From: an uncultured Lachnospiraceae bacterium
GTDB taxonomy: Bacteria > Bacillota > Clostridia > Lachnospirales > Lachnospiraceae
DNA length: 64,000 bases
Reading direction: 5' to 3'
NCBI GenBank assembly: GCA_910585005.1
Contig: CAJUCN010000003.1
Coordinates: 62,001 to 126,000 of the forward strand
The notes beneath the pieces were generated by a model that saw nothing but the letters and a program-made list of their open reading frames with translations, was not told the origin of the DNA and searched no databases. Positions 25,935 to 33,398 of this stretch are shown here, piece by piece; position 1 is the stretch's first letter; each line of letters starts with the position of its first letter. The position numbers and the translations under genes are program-made.

Positions 25935-26846
25935 ATGAAAATAGACCGATTAATTGGCATTTTAGCTATCCTGTTACAAAAAGACACTGTCACGGCGCCA
26001 GACCTGGCAGAGCATTTTGAGGTTTCCCGGCGGACGATTAACAGGGATATTGAAGATCTGTGTAAGGCAGGGATCCCGATTGTCACAAGGCAGGGGCAGG
26101 GAGGCGGTATCTGTATTATGGACGGATACCGGATGGACAGGACTCTGCTGACCCATGTGGAGATGAAGGATATTCTTGCGGGCCTTAGAAGTCTTGACAG
26201 TGTAAACGGAACGAACCGATACGGGCAGTTGATGGAAAAACTCTTTGCAGGTTCTTCCGACTTTATGGCAGGGGATCAATCCGTGTTGATTGATCTTTCT
26301 TCCTGGTACAAAAAATCTCTGGCTCCTAAGATCGAAATGATCCGGGAAGGCATTGAAAACGGCACGGAAATTTCCTTTCTTTATTTTGCTCCGAAAGGGG
26401 AAAGCAGAAGAAGGATTGAACCATATTATTTAATTTTCCGTTGGTCAAGCTGGTATGTGTGGGGGTGGTGCTGCCAAAGAGAAGATTTCCGGCTGTTTAA
26501 ATTAAACCGGATGGAGGAAGTATTTCTTACCGGAAAGAGATTTGAAAAAAGGAAACCGTCTATGCCTGATCTGGATGATGGCAAGATCTTTCCCGGCGGT
26601 ATCAAGGCAACGATCCTTTTTGAGCCGGAGTGCAAATGGAGGCTGGTAGAGGACTTTGGGGTATCATGCTTTGAGGAACTGGAGGACGGGAAACTTTTGT
26701 TTCAGGCGGATTATACAGACAGGGAAAATTTGATCACCTGGATCATGTCATTTAGAGACGGGGCGGTGGTGTTGCAGCCGGAGGATATCCGTGTACAGAT
26801 CAAAGAGAGTATTGAAGGCATGGCACGGAAATATGCAGAACTATAG
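25935..26846 (+). CDS. HTH and WYL-domain transcriptional regulator (YafY/DeoR-type)
   Basis: A 303-aa regulator: N-terminal winged helix-turn-helix (about 1-60, VTAPDLAEHFEVSRRTINRD), a central WYL domain with SSWYVWGWCCQREDFRLFKLNRM (W-Y-V instead of W-Y-L) and a WCX C-terminal region. WYL domains sense nucleic-acid or nucleotide ligands. It is read in the same direction as the YjbR-type gene 36 nt downstream, its likely neighbour in the transcript. ATG 25935 lies after AAAGGTG. Confidence 0.85.
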   Translation: MKIDRLIGILAILLQKDTVTAPDLAEHFEVSRRTINRDIEDLCKAGIPIVTRQGQGGGICIMDGYRMDRTLLTHVEMKDILAGLRSLDSVNGTNRYGQLMEKLFAGSSDFMAGDQSVLIDLSSWYKKSLAPKIEMIREGIENGTEISFLYFAPKGESRRRIEPYYLIFRWSSWYVWGWCCQREDFRLFKLNRMEEVFLTGKRFEKRKPSMPDLDDGKIFPGGIKATILFEPECKWRLVEDFGVSCFEELEDGKLLFQADYTDRENLITWIMSFRDGAVVLQPEDIRVQIKESIEGMARKYAEL

Positions 26847-26882
26847 GTAATATACATCACCTGCAGAAAGTGAGGATATGGT

Positions 26883-27530
26883 ATGAGATATCAGTGGATT
26901 GATGAGTATTTATTGAGTAAGAAGGGCGTGACCAGGGATCTTCAGGAGAGTTGGAACTGGGTCCGATACCATGTTGGAGGCAAGATGTTTGCGGCCGTCT
27001 GCCTTGGGAGGGATGACAGGCCCTATTACATCAATTTGAAGCTGGAGCCGGCAGAAGGCGATTTTTGGAGATCCCAGTATGAGGATATCATACCTGGTTA
27101 TTACTCCAACAAAAAGCATTGGAATTCTGTGAACCCGGACGGCGAAGTGCCGGACGATCTATTGAAGGATTTGCTGGACAAGTCGTATCAACTCGTACTT
27201 GGCGGACTGCCTAAGAAAAAACAAAAAGAGATTGCCGAAGGAGGAAATACGATGGGGAATTTAAGTTGTTGTGGAACGGACTGCCAGGCTTGTGCGTTTT
27301 TGGGCACGATGTGTAAAGGATGTAACGAGTGCCAGGGAAAGGTGTTTCACGCGCCAGAAGGACAGGCATGTCAGATCTATGAGTGTTCTATAAACCAAAA
27401 AAAGTATCAAGGGTGTGGGGAGTGCGGACAAATTCCCTGTGATATTTGGAGAAAAACCAAGGATCCTTCCATGACAGAGGAAGAATTTGAGAAAAATATC
27501 AATGAAAGGGTAGGAAGGCTGCGCGGATAG
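26883..27530 (+). CDS. YjbR (MmcQ)-like domain fused to Cys-rich DUF3795-type domain
   Basis: A 215-aa two-domain protein. Residues about 1-120 resemble MmcQ/YjbR (DNA-binding-like fold: WNWVRYHVGGKMFAAVCL, then KLEPAEGDFWRSQYEDIIPGYY and HWNSV). Residues about 125-215 form a Cys-rich domain with CCGTDCQAC, CKGCNECQG, CQIYEC and CGECGQIPCD, typical of DUF3795 metal-binding domains. The role is unknown; a metal-dependent DNA- or ligand-binding function is a guess. ATG 26883 is preceded by GTGAGG. Last gene of the WYL operon. Confidence 0.75.
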   Translation: MRYQWIDEYLLSKKGVTRDLQESWNWVRYHVGGKMFAAVCLGRDDRPYYINLKLEPAEGDFWRSQYEDIIPGYYSNKKHWNSVNPDGEVPDDLLKDLLDKSYQLVLGGLPKKKQKEIAEGGNTMGNLSCCGTDCQACAFLGTMCKGCNECQGKVFHAPEGQACQIYECSINQKKYQGCGECGQIPCDIWRKTKDPSMTEEEFEKNINERVGRLRG

Positions 27531-27648
27531 GGATTGATTTGGCGATAAGAAAAAATCCCAAAATGAAAATGCCCGCAAAGGACGGCGCCGGATAAACTGC
27601 GAACAGTAATCCGGCATCCGGCCGGTAAAGAAAGCATAACAGGGGGCA
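27531..27648. other. Convergent intergenic region with hairpin, no U-tract
   Basis: GCCGGAT (27587-27593) and ATCCGGC (27609-27615) can pair across 15 nt. There is no flanking T-run at the hairpin, so a terminator is only possible. Confidence 0.35.
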
Positions 27649-28782
27649 TCATTGTATCTGAAAAGTGTCCGAAAGCAGCAGCCAGTTTGCACGGAACAGC
27701 CGCATGATCTGCCAGTATCCCATGCCTCTTAATCCGTAGGCCGGCAGCAGGGAAAACTTTTCCCGGATACTTCTTACATCCTCAAACCAAACTTCATGTT
27801 CCAAACCGTCCTTTTCATAGTGGAAATATGGGGACATGGCAACTTCGTCAAACTGGATGGGAACGCCTGCGGAAACGGCGATCTGGACAGCTTCTACATT
27901 GCCGATGGTTTTTGCGGCGGAAACGCCCCGGACATAAGGCAGAGTCCAGTCGTAACCGTAATTGGGGATGCCTAAGTCAATCTTGGCGGGATCGATCCGG
28001 GTAACGGCGTAGTCTACCACCTCCCGGACTTTGTTGATGGGGGCAACAGCCATTGGTGGGCCGTAGGTGTAACCCCATTCATAAGTCATGAGAAGCACGC
28101 TGTCCGCGGCAGAGCCAAGCAATGCATAGTCTTTGCCTTCATACAATACGCCCTGCTGGTTATCAGAGGTTTTTGGCGCTAAAGCGACGGATACATGGTA
28201 GCCGTATGGCGATAAAAATTCCCGTGTCTGTGCCACGAAATTAGCATAGGGAATGCGGTCTTCGGGAAGGATATATTCAAAGTCAATGTCCAGCCCCTGG
28301 AATCCCTTTTCCGAAAGGGTGGAGAGCAGATTGGAAAGGAGCGTTTGGATAATTTCCTCATTATTTACCAGTGTGGTGATAAGGAGATTGTTGAAACGTC
28401 CGTCAGGCCCAAAGGGGGTTAGGGTCAGTACGGGTGATGCGCCATAGTTTAAAGCTGCCGTGACCATGAAAGTATCGTCAACCTGTGGGGGGACTAATTG
28501 TCCTTCCGGGGTAAATCCGTAGGAAAAAACATGCAGGTTGGTGAGGTAAGGCAGGGTTTCTTCCAACACAGATTCCCTGATGTAGGGATAGGCATACCCG
28601 CCCACAACGGCAGGGTAGGATGGGGCAGGGTTTTGACCGTCATTGACCAGCAATGCTTGCCCGATGGCAAGAGGGTAAGGGGAAATGAGTTGGTTATCAT
28701 AAATGATTGTGGATGGGGAAATTCCGTAATAAGAAGCAATCAGATCCACCGAATCTCCAGGCTTTACAACATAAATATCCAT
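27649..28782 (-). CDS. LysM + glycoside hydrolase 18 protein (YaaH/SleL-like)
   Basis: A 377-aa protein: one LysM repeat (residues 1-48, MDIYVVKPGDSVDLIASYY) followed by a GH18 domain, with the DxxDxDxE motif seen as GLDIDFEYI. Relatives such as YaaH/SleL are spore-cortex glucosaminidases that act during germination. No signal peptide, as in YaaH. The start at 28782 is chosen because AGGAG lies just upstream; a longer frame to 28812 has no site. It is divergent from the cas operon. Confidence 0.85.
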   Translation of the reverse strand: MDIYVVKPGDSVDLIASYYGISPSTIIYDNQLISPYPLAIGQALLVNDGQNPAPSYPAVVGGYAYPYIRESVLEETLPYLTNLHVFSYGFTPEGQLVPPQVDDTFMVTAALNYGASPVLTLTPFGPDGRFNNLLITTLVNNEEIIQTLLSNLLSTLSEKGFQGLDIDFEYILPEDRIPYANFVAQTREFLSPYGYHVSVALAPKTSDNQQGVLYEGKDYALLGSAADSVLLMTYEWGYTYGPPMAVAPINKVREVVDYAVTRIDPAKIDLGIPNYGYDWTLPYVRGVSAAKTIGNVEAVQIAVSAGVPIQFDEVAMSPYFHYEKDGLEHEVWFEDVRSIREKFSLLPAYGLRGMGYWQIMRLFRANWLLLSDTFQIQ

Positions 28783-28887
28783 AAGAACTCCTATTGCAGG
28801 AAAAGGCTGCATGATGAGAGGGTATGGTTTATTGTATGCAGGAGTGGAAATTATGACTTTTATAATATTAAAAACTACTGGATTTTA

Positions 28888-28896
28888 TGGTAAAAT
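28888..28896 (+). promoter_or_regulatory. Candidate extended -10 promoter of the CreR-like RNA
   Basis: TGGTAAAAT (extended -10; hexamer 28891-28896) with a weak -35 (TTAAAA, 28868-28873, 17-nt spacing). A start around 28903 would lie about 15 nt before pseudo-repeat 1. A second TATGAT at 28902-28907 is an alternative. The signal is modest and unverified. Confidence 0.4.
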
Positions 28897-28917
28897 AGCA
28901 GTATGATATTTTACAGG

Positions 28918-28947
28918 GATAAACAGGAACATTAGGTGTATTTGAAC
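28918..28947 (+). repeat. Pseudo-repeat 1, degenerate CRISPR repeat upstream of cas6
   Basis: Differs from the array repeat at positions 7 (T to C), 9 (A to G), 16 (G to T), 19 (A to G) and 30 (T to C). Its last eight bases give a 5' handle ATTTGAAC, against ATTTGAAT in the array. Confidence 0.9.
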
Positions 28948-28968
28948 GGGCTTTAAAGTATAAAATGA

Positions 28969-28991
28969 GTTAAACAGTAACACAAGGTGTA
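28969..28991 (+). repeat. Pseudo-repeat 2, degenerate CRISPR repeat
   Basis: Shares with pseudo-repeat 1 the derived bases at positions 7, 9 and 19, so the two are more like each other than like the array consensus. The 4-bp stem ACAC/GTGT is perfect. Homology stops after position 23. Confidence 0.7.
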
Positions 28992-29034
28992 AAAATTCAG
29001 CACTGAGGAAAAGGATTAACACAAATATGAATCA

Positions 29035-29055
29035 GGGCTATAAAGTATATTGACA
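29035..29055 (+). promoter_or_regulatory. Predicted autorepression target site overlapping the cas -35 box
   Basis: GGGCTATAAAGTATA (29035-29049) matches pseudo-spacer GGGCTTTAAAGTATA at 14 of 15 positions; the one mismatch is position 6, which type I crRNAs flip out and do not pair. The three bases before it are TCA (29032-29034), a plausible type I-B PAM. A 21-nt R-loop would end at 29055 and include TTGACA 29050-29055. Confidence 0.7.
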
Positions 29056-29078
29056 AAAGAATGAAACAGGTATAAGAT
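29050..29078 (+). promoter_or_regulatory. Predicted cas operon promoter
   Basis: TTGACA (29050-29055), 17 nt, TAAGAT (29073-29078). It would start about 38 nt before the cas6 ATG. Strong -35 box. Confidence 0.7.
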
Positions 29079-29122
29079 ATGTTTATAAGCGAAAAAAGTA
29101 AAAATTTGGAAGAAAGGAGGAG

Positions 29123-29866
29123 ATGTTGGATAAAACCATATTCAACCAAAGGAAAATGAAAACAAAAGAAATAAAAGTGATGCAGATAAGAATAAAAGTA
29201 TATGTTTTGAGAGATATCTCTGTTGAAAGAATACAAGCGGAAATGGCAGCGTTTTTGGATCAGGGATTGGTCAGGGATGTCCGTTTTGCCGAGTTGCATC
29301 AAACCAACCAATTTAAAGGTTATTGCTATGACTTATTATATCCGGTAGAGCAAGGTAAAGTCTACAAGAAGGGCGGGATATACACCTTGACGATCCGCAC
29401 GATCGACCTGGAGCTTGCCAGATATTTTGCAACGCAGGCCGTAAATGTTTATACACAAGCGGTCAAGGCGCTTACGGCAGAAGTAAAGGTTATACCCCAA
29501 AAGCCAATTGAATTATTGTATACTTTGACCCCGGTAATATTAAAGTGCGGGGAAAAAGGGTTTTGGCGGGATACCTTATCTGTGGAACAATACGAGGAGC
29601 GGCTTAAAGTGAACCTTTTGAAGAAATGGCGGCAGTTTTATGGAGAAAAACTGCCGGAAGACTTTGAACTGTTCATGGGGATAGAATTTTTAAATAAAGT
29701 ACCCATAAAGGTAAAGTACAAAAATATCCATTTGCTGGGGGACAAGTTACGCCTGTATATTGCAGGAAATGAAACGGCCCAGAATCTTGCACAAATGGCA
29801 ATTGGCGTAGGCGCGGGAGAAATGAACAGCCGTGGGATGGGGTTTTGCAACCACCACTGGCTATAG
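29123..29866 (+). CDS. cas6: CRISPR-associated endoribonuclease Cas6
   Basis: A 247-aa RAMP-fold protein. Two ferredoxin-like halves are suggested by the N-terminal strand IRIKVYVLRDIS and the C-terminal glycine-rich loop GVGAGEMNSRGMGFC, the family's signature. Cas6 cuts pre-crRNA at the base of the repeat hairpin, leaving the 8-nt 5' handle (here ATTTGAAT). First gene of the operon, 38 nt from the predicted promoter. ATG 29123 is very close to AAAGGAGG; TTG 29126 is a better-spaced alternative. The length matches I-B Cas6. Confidence 0.9.
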   Translation: MLDKTIFNQRKMKTKEIKVMQIRIKVYVLRDISVERIQAEMAAFLDQGLVRDVRFAELHQTNQFKGYCYDLLYPVEQGKVYKKGGIYTLTIRTIDLELARYFATQAVNVYTQAVKALTAEVKVIPQKPIELLYTLTPVILKCGEKGFWRDTLSVEQYEERLKVNLLKKWRQFYGEKLPEDFELFMGIEFLNKVPIKVKYKNIHLLGDKLRLYIAGNETAQNLAQMAIGVGAGEMNSRGMGFCNHHWL

Positions 29867-29879
29867 GGGGTGAGGAAAT

Positions 29880-31643
29880 ATGCTTGGCGAGTGTTTGGAG
29901 ATATTTAGGAGTTATACGGAAGAAGAAAGAGAAAATGAGATTTTAAAAAACTATATCCCTAAGGATGGGACATACATTCTTGTTATGGAAAACGGCGAGG
30001 CGTTTGTGGCGGACATTAAGCTGGATAAGAAAACCGGACAGATGAGTAAAAGCGCGGGTGGATATGAGGATTTTTGCTATTATGACTATCACAGTAATCT
30101 GGTATCGATGAATAAGCCACTGGACACGAATAAGGTTATCCACTCCAACAATTATCTTTCCTTTTTCGTAAAGAAGGAGAGCATCCTAAACGGAAAGTTG
30201 ACGAAAGACATTGTTGACGAGTATTACGATATCTTAGAACACCCGGAAAAAAAATATGGGAAGACGGCGGCTATGCCTATTTATGAAAATCTGGAAACGG
30301 AAATTGGGGCGGTGGATGCAGAAGTTTTACAAAGAAACAGGCAGTGGGTTCTTGACCATATCTTTTGTATAGAAAGTTTGAAACAAGATATCGATATGAG
30401 CAAAAAGGATTACCTGAAGATTTTTTTTGCGGCTGACAGGGAAGTGTACCGGAGGGAAGGGAACCGGTATCTGATTCCTAATATTTATAACAGTAATCAA
30501 TACAATGTCATGGTGGAAGGGAAAACTTATGGGCTGCCCGACAATAATCAGGGAATGAATGCAAAAAAACCTTTCTTATCAATCAAAACAAGGAAAAGTT
30601 CTGCCCCGTACCTATTAGATAGGGAAGATGCTATATTGCAGAAACAATTTTTTGATTATTTAATGAACTTTGCGTCGGTAGGGAAATTAAATATTTATGT
30701 GGATCAGGAAAGGAAAGCTATTTTAGGTTATAGAAATGACGAATATCCGAAAGAATCCCTGAGTGGGTTCTATTTAAGGATACAAAAGGGAAAAGAAGTC
30801 GAAATCCGTGACCAGGATGTGGTTCCCTTTTTTGATAATCATTTGAAAAGACCTTTTGCATACGAGAACAGATTGGGGATAGAGGATGAAAAGAACCCAG
30901 AACATGAATTTGGGAAGATCTGTGAAACTTTGAAAGAGGTAGAGTGGCTGATTAATGATGTTTTCTTTTCAAAGATGCTGGTCAATAATTATTTTTCGGA
31001 GGAAACAGATATCAAAATAACGGAAGAATCCGTAAAGAGGATGTTGCTTTTATCCAGAAGGAAGTTATTTGGCTGGCTGCACTTGGGAAATGCAGCCGGG
31101 ATGAGGGATCTGCTTGACCAGGTATCAAGAGAGCTAATCATAGGTTCTATATTAAATGGGCATACGTTAAAGGCGGCAAAGCAGCTTAACTTAAGGATGT
31201 CGCTAATGCAGTATTTTTCGGAAGGAGGAGAGGAAATGGCAGATTTTTCTATGGAATTAAGAGAAAATCTGAAAGTGAAAATATTTTCGGAAGAATATAT
31301 GGGGTTGGAAAGTGACAGGGAATATTATTTTGCGGTGGGGCAGTTAGTCAGGTACTTCATTTACTTAAGTAAGGCGGGGAAAAAGAAGCAATCGTTGATC
31401 AATCCTTTTTTAAATGCCCGGACAGATGCCAAATTAAAAGAATTGTTAGGGAAACTTTACAAAAAATATAATTATGACATTCCGGTAGGGGGAGAACACG
31501 TCAGCAGGTTATACGGGATGATAGAGTGCTATGAACCCGCAGGGCAGGTAATGCAGGATATGGTTAGTGCGGGCTTTGTGATCGACAATCTGATATTGGA
31601 GAAGAAAGAGAAGAAAGAGAAGGAGGAGAAGGATGATGAATAA
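29880..31643 (+). CDS. cas8b: Type I-B Cascade large subunit Cas8b (Csh1-like)
   Basis: A 587-aa protein in the Cas8b position, between cas6 and cas7. No catalytic motif is expected; large subunits recognise the PAM and recruit Cas3. Features are NGEAFVADIKLDKKTGQM and YYDYHSNLVSMNKPLD near the N-terminus, PFLSIKTRKSSAPYLL in the middle and a highly charged Lys/Glu C-terminus. Family assignment to Csh1/Cas8b rests on position, length and recalled similarity. The end overlaps cas7 by 11 nt, so translation is coupled. Confidence 0.85.
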   Translation: MLGECLEIFRSYTEEERENEILKNYIPKDGTYILVMENGEAFVADIKLDKKTGQMSKSAGGYEDFCYYDYHSNLVSMNKPLDTNKVIHSNNYLSFFVKKESILNGKLTKDIVDEYYDILEHPEKKYGKTAAMPIYENLETEIGAVDAEVLQRNRQWVLDHIFCIESLKQDIDMSKKDYLKIFFAADREVYRREGNRYLIPNIYNSNQYNVMVEGKTYGLPDNNQGMNAKKPFLSIKTRKSSAPYLLDREDAILQKQFFDYLMNFASVGKLNIYVDQERKAILGYRNDEYPKESLSGFYLRIQKGKEVEIRDQDVVPFFDNHLKRPFAYENRLGIEDEKNPEHEFGKICETLKEVEWLINDVFFSKMLVNNYFSEETDIKITEESVKRMLLLSRRKLFGWLHLGNAAGMRDLLDQVSRELIIGSILNGHTLKAAKQLNLRMSLMQYFSEGGEEMADFSMELRENLKVKIFSEEYMGLESDREYYFAVGQLVRYFIYLSKAGKKKQSLINPFLNARTDAKLKELLGKLYKKYNYDIPVGGEHVSRLYGMIECYEPAGQVMQDMVSAGFVIDNLILEKKEKKEKEEKDDE

Positions 31644-32574
31644 ACGTGTTTATGGGGTGATTGGGATTTCATCAATTATGGCCAACTGGAATGCTGATTT
31701 TTCAGGGTATCCTAAAACAGTTTCCGATGGAAGGACTTTTGGGAGTGATAAGGCATTGAAATATCCCATGAAAAAAATGTGGGAAAATGAAGGAAAGAAA
31801 GTGCTTTACATCAAGTCAATGAAATTTACGGAAAATAAGGGAGAGATGTCATTAGTGCCTCGTTCTTTAAAAGAACGGTATGAGCTTCTTTTTGGGGAAT
31901 CGACAAAGGACAACAAAAAAACTTTAACAAACCTGATGTGTGCGGTAGATGTAAAAAACTTTGGCGCAACGTATGCGGAATCCGGAAGCAATATAGCCAT
32001 TACAGGGGCAGTGCAGATCGGACAGGGATTTAATGTTTACGACCAGACAGAGCCTCAGGAACAGCAGATTCTGTCTCCGTTCCGGGATGCTTCAAAAGAT
32101 ACTTCCAAGGAAGGGGAAAAGGGGGAAGCAAAAAACTCTACACTGGGAACCAAGATAGTCAGCGACGAAGCGCACTATATGTATCCGTTTGTAATAAACC
32201 CGCTTGCATATAAGGAGCTGGTAGAGCTGGGGGTGACGGATGGATATACACAGGAGGATTACAATAATTTTAAACGTACTTCGCTTGTATGTGCAACATC
32301 CTATGCGACCAATTCCAAGGAAGGATGCGAAAATGAATTTGCCCTGTTTGTGGAAACGGAGCCGGATGTGTATCTGCCAAACCTGACATCCTATCTTTCT
32401 TTCCGAAAGGAAGAAGATAAAAATATAATTGTTTTATCCTGCGAGAAGTTACTTAAGGATCTGGGAGAAAGGATTTTAGCAGTGGAAATTTATTATAACC
32501 CGGATACAGTACAACTGGAACAAGATATAGAAGGGGCGAAAATCTTTAACATCCTGACACAAAATGAGGTATAG
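31633..32574 (+). CDS. cas7: Cascade backbone Cas7 (Csh2-like)
   Basis: A 313-aa RAMP protein that polymerises along the crRNA spacer. It begins with RVYGVIGISSIMANWNADFS, as in I-B Csh2 proteins, and has VDVKNFGATYAESGSNIAI and FVINPLAYKELVELG. Every sixth crRNA base is flipped out by the Cas7 thumb, which is why a mismatch at position 6 of the CreR-like guide is tolerated. Start ATG 31633 lies after AGGAGGAGAAGG. Confidence 0.92.
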   Translation: MMNKRVYGVIGISSIMANWNADFSGYPKTVSDGRTFGSDKALKYPMKKMWENEGKKVLYIKSMKFTENKGEMSLVPRSLKERYELLFGESTKDNKKTLTNLMCAVDVKNFGATYAESGSNIAITGAVQIGQGFNVYDQTEPQEQQILSPFRDASKDTSKEGEKGEAKNSTLGTKIVSDEAHYMYPFVINPLAYKELVELGVTDGYTQEDYNNFKRTSLVCATSYATNSKEGCENEFALFVETEPDVYLPNLTSYLSFRKEEDKNIIVLSCEKLLKDLGERILAVEIYYNPDTVQLEQDIEGAKIFNILTQNEV

Positions 32575-32577
32575 TGT

Positions 32578-33333
32578 ATGGAAATTTTATGTTTTACGTT
32601 AAGTGGGAAAACGGCTTTTTTTAAAAAGCCGGAAGTAAATACTTATGTCTATTTTACATATGGAAACATCCATAAGATTGCTTTGCTTGGGATATTTGGC
32701 GCTATCCTTGGCTATGGCGGCCATACACAGAAATATAATGAAACTGGTAAAACTAAGAAATTGGTCGAAGGCTGCCCGGACTTTTATGAAAATCTCCGGG
32801 GGCTGAATGTTTCGGTGGTTCCTAATGCGCCAAGCGGTTTTATCCGTAAAAAGATCCAGGTGTTTAACAATTCAGTGGGGTATGCGTCAAAGGAACAGGG
32901 TGGAAACCTGATCGTGAAGGAGCAATGGCTGGAAGAACCTTCGTGGGAGATTTATGTGCTACTTGATTGTGATATGGCAATAGGACTATGCAAGGCAATT
33001 CAGGGGAAAAGCTGTACCTATATACCGTACCTTGGGAAAAATGATCATTTTGCGGATATCACTTCTGTGCGTGTGACAAAAGCAGATAAATTAAGCTGTG
33101 GAATAGCAGAAATATCATCGCTGTTTCCAAGGGAAAGCGGAGTGGCGCAGGCAAGCGGGGATTCCTGGGATGATGAGCAGGCGACCTTCCGCTATGAGGA
33201 AAAATTGCCCATTCAATTGGATCCGTGGACAAATAATTATGTTTTACAGAGTTTTCTTTATACGGATGCTGTTATTTCATGGGAAAATCAGAAGGTGTAT
33301 TGCATAGATGGTAAAAATATCATGTTCTTTTAA
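32578..33333 (+). CDS. cas5: Cascade subunit Cas5 (I-B)
   Basis: A 251-aa RAMP protein. The N-terminal LCFTLSGKTAFFKKPEVNTY and IHKIALLGIFGAILGYGG match the I-B Cas5h/Cas5b family. Cas5 caps the crRNA 5' handle. Starts 4 nt after the cas7 stop. The last gene before a terminator-like hairpin. Confidence 0.92.
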   Translation: MEILCFTLSGKTAFFKKPEVNTYVYFTYGNIHKIALLGIFGAILGYGGHTQKYNETGKTKKLVEGCPDFYENLRGLNVSVVPNAPSGFIRKKIQVFNNSVGYASKEQGGNLIVKEQWLEEPSWEIYVLLDCDMAIGLCKAIQGKSCTYIPYLGKNDHFADITSVRVTKADKLSCGIAEISSLFPRESGVAQASGDSWDDEQATFRYEEKLPIQLDPWTNNYVLQSFLYTDAVISWENQKVYCIDGKNIMFF

Positions 33334-33350
33334 TTAGCATACTGACAATG

Positions 33351-33383
33351 GGAAGCCGGAGATAGATCCGGCTCCTTATTTTT
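33351..33383 (+). terminator. Terminator-like hairpin between cas5 and cas3
   Basis: GGAAGCCGGA (33351-33360) pairs with TCCGGCTCC (33367-33375), one A bulged, with a 6-nt loop, followed by TTATTTTTAGG. It lies after the Cascade genes and before cas3, so it may lower expression of cas3-cas4-cas1-cas2. Confidence 0.65.
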
Positions 33384-33398
33384 AGGAGAGAGGGTATC

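Larger units (their letters stand above)
28918..28991 (+). ncRNA. Predicted CreR-type crRNA-like autorepressor (pseudo-repeat, 21-nt pseudo-spacer, pseudo-repeat)
   Basis: Not an annotated family in my knowledge for this lineage; predicted from sequence. Pseudo-repeat 1 (28918-28947) matches the array repeat at 25 of 30 positions. Pseudo-spacer 28948-28968 follows, then pseudo-repeat 2 (28969-28991), which matches the array repeat at 16 of 23 and pseudo-repeat 1 at 19 of 23. Cas6 hairpin bases are kept: ACAT/ATGT in the array, ACAT/GTGT in repeat 1, ACAC/GTGT in repeat 2, the last a compensatory T-A to C-G change. Repeat 2 loses homology only beyond position 23, the part that would be the next 5' handle and is not needed. 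The pseudo-spacer's first 15 nt match the cas promoter at 29035-29049 except at position 6. Confidence 0.75.

Noticed and set aside
27531..27648. Hairpin between YjbR-type and LysM-GH18 genes as a terminator
   Set aside because: No adjacent T-run in either direction at the hairpin itself; listed only as a structure.
29027..29053. Eight-codon ORF (MNQGYKVY) beside the CreR target, as in CreT toxins
   Set aside because: It lies upstream of the cas -35 box, not downstream of a promoter, and runs into the promoter itself; no rare-codon pattern is evident. The CreR reading fits better.
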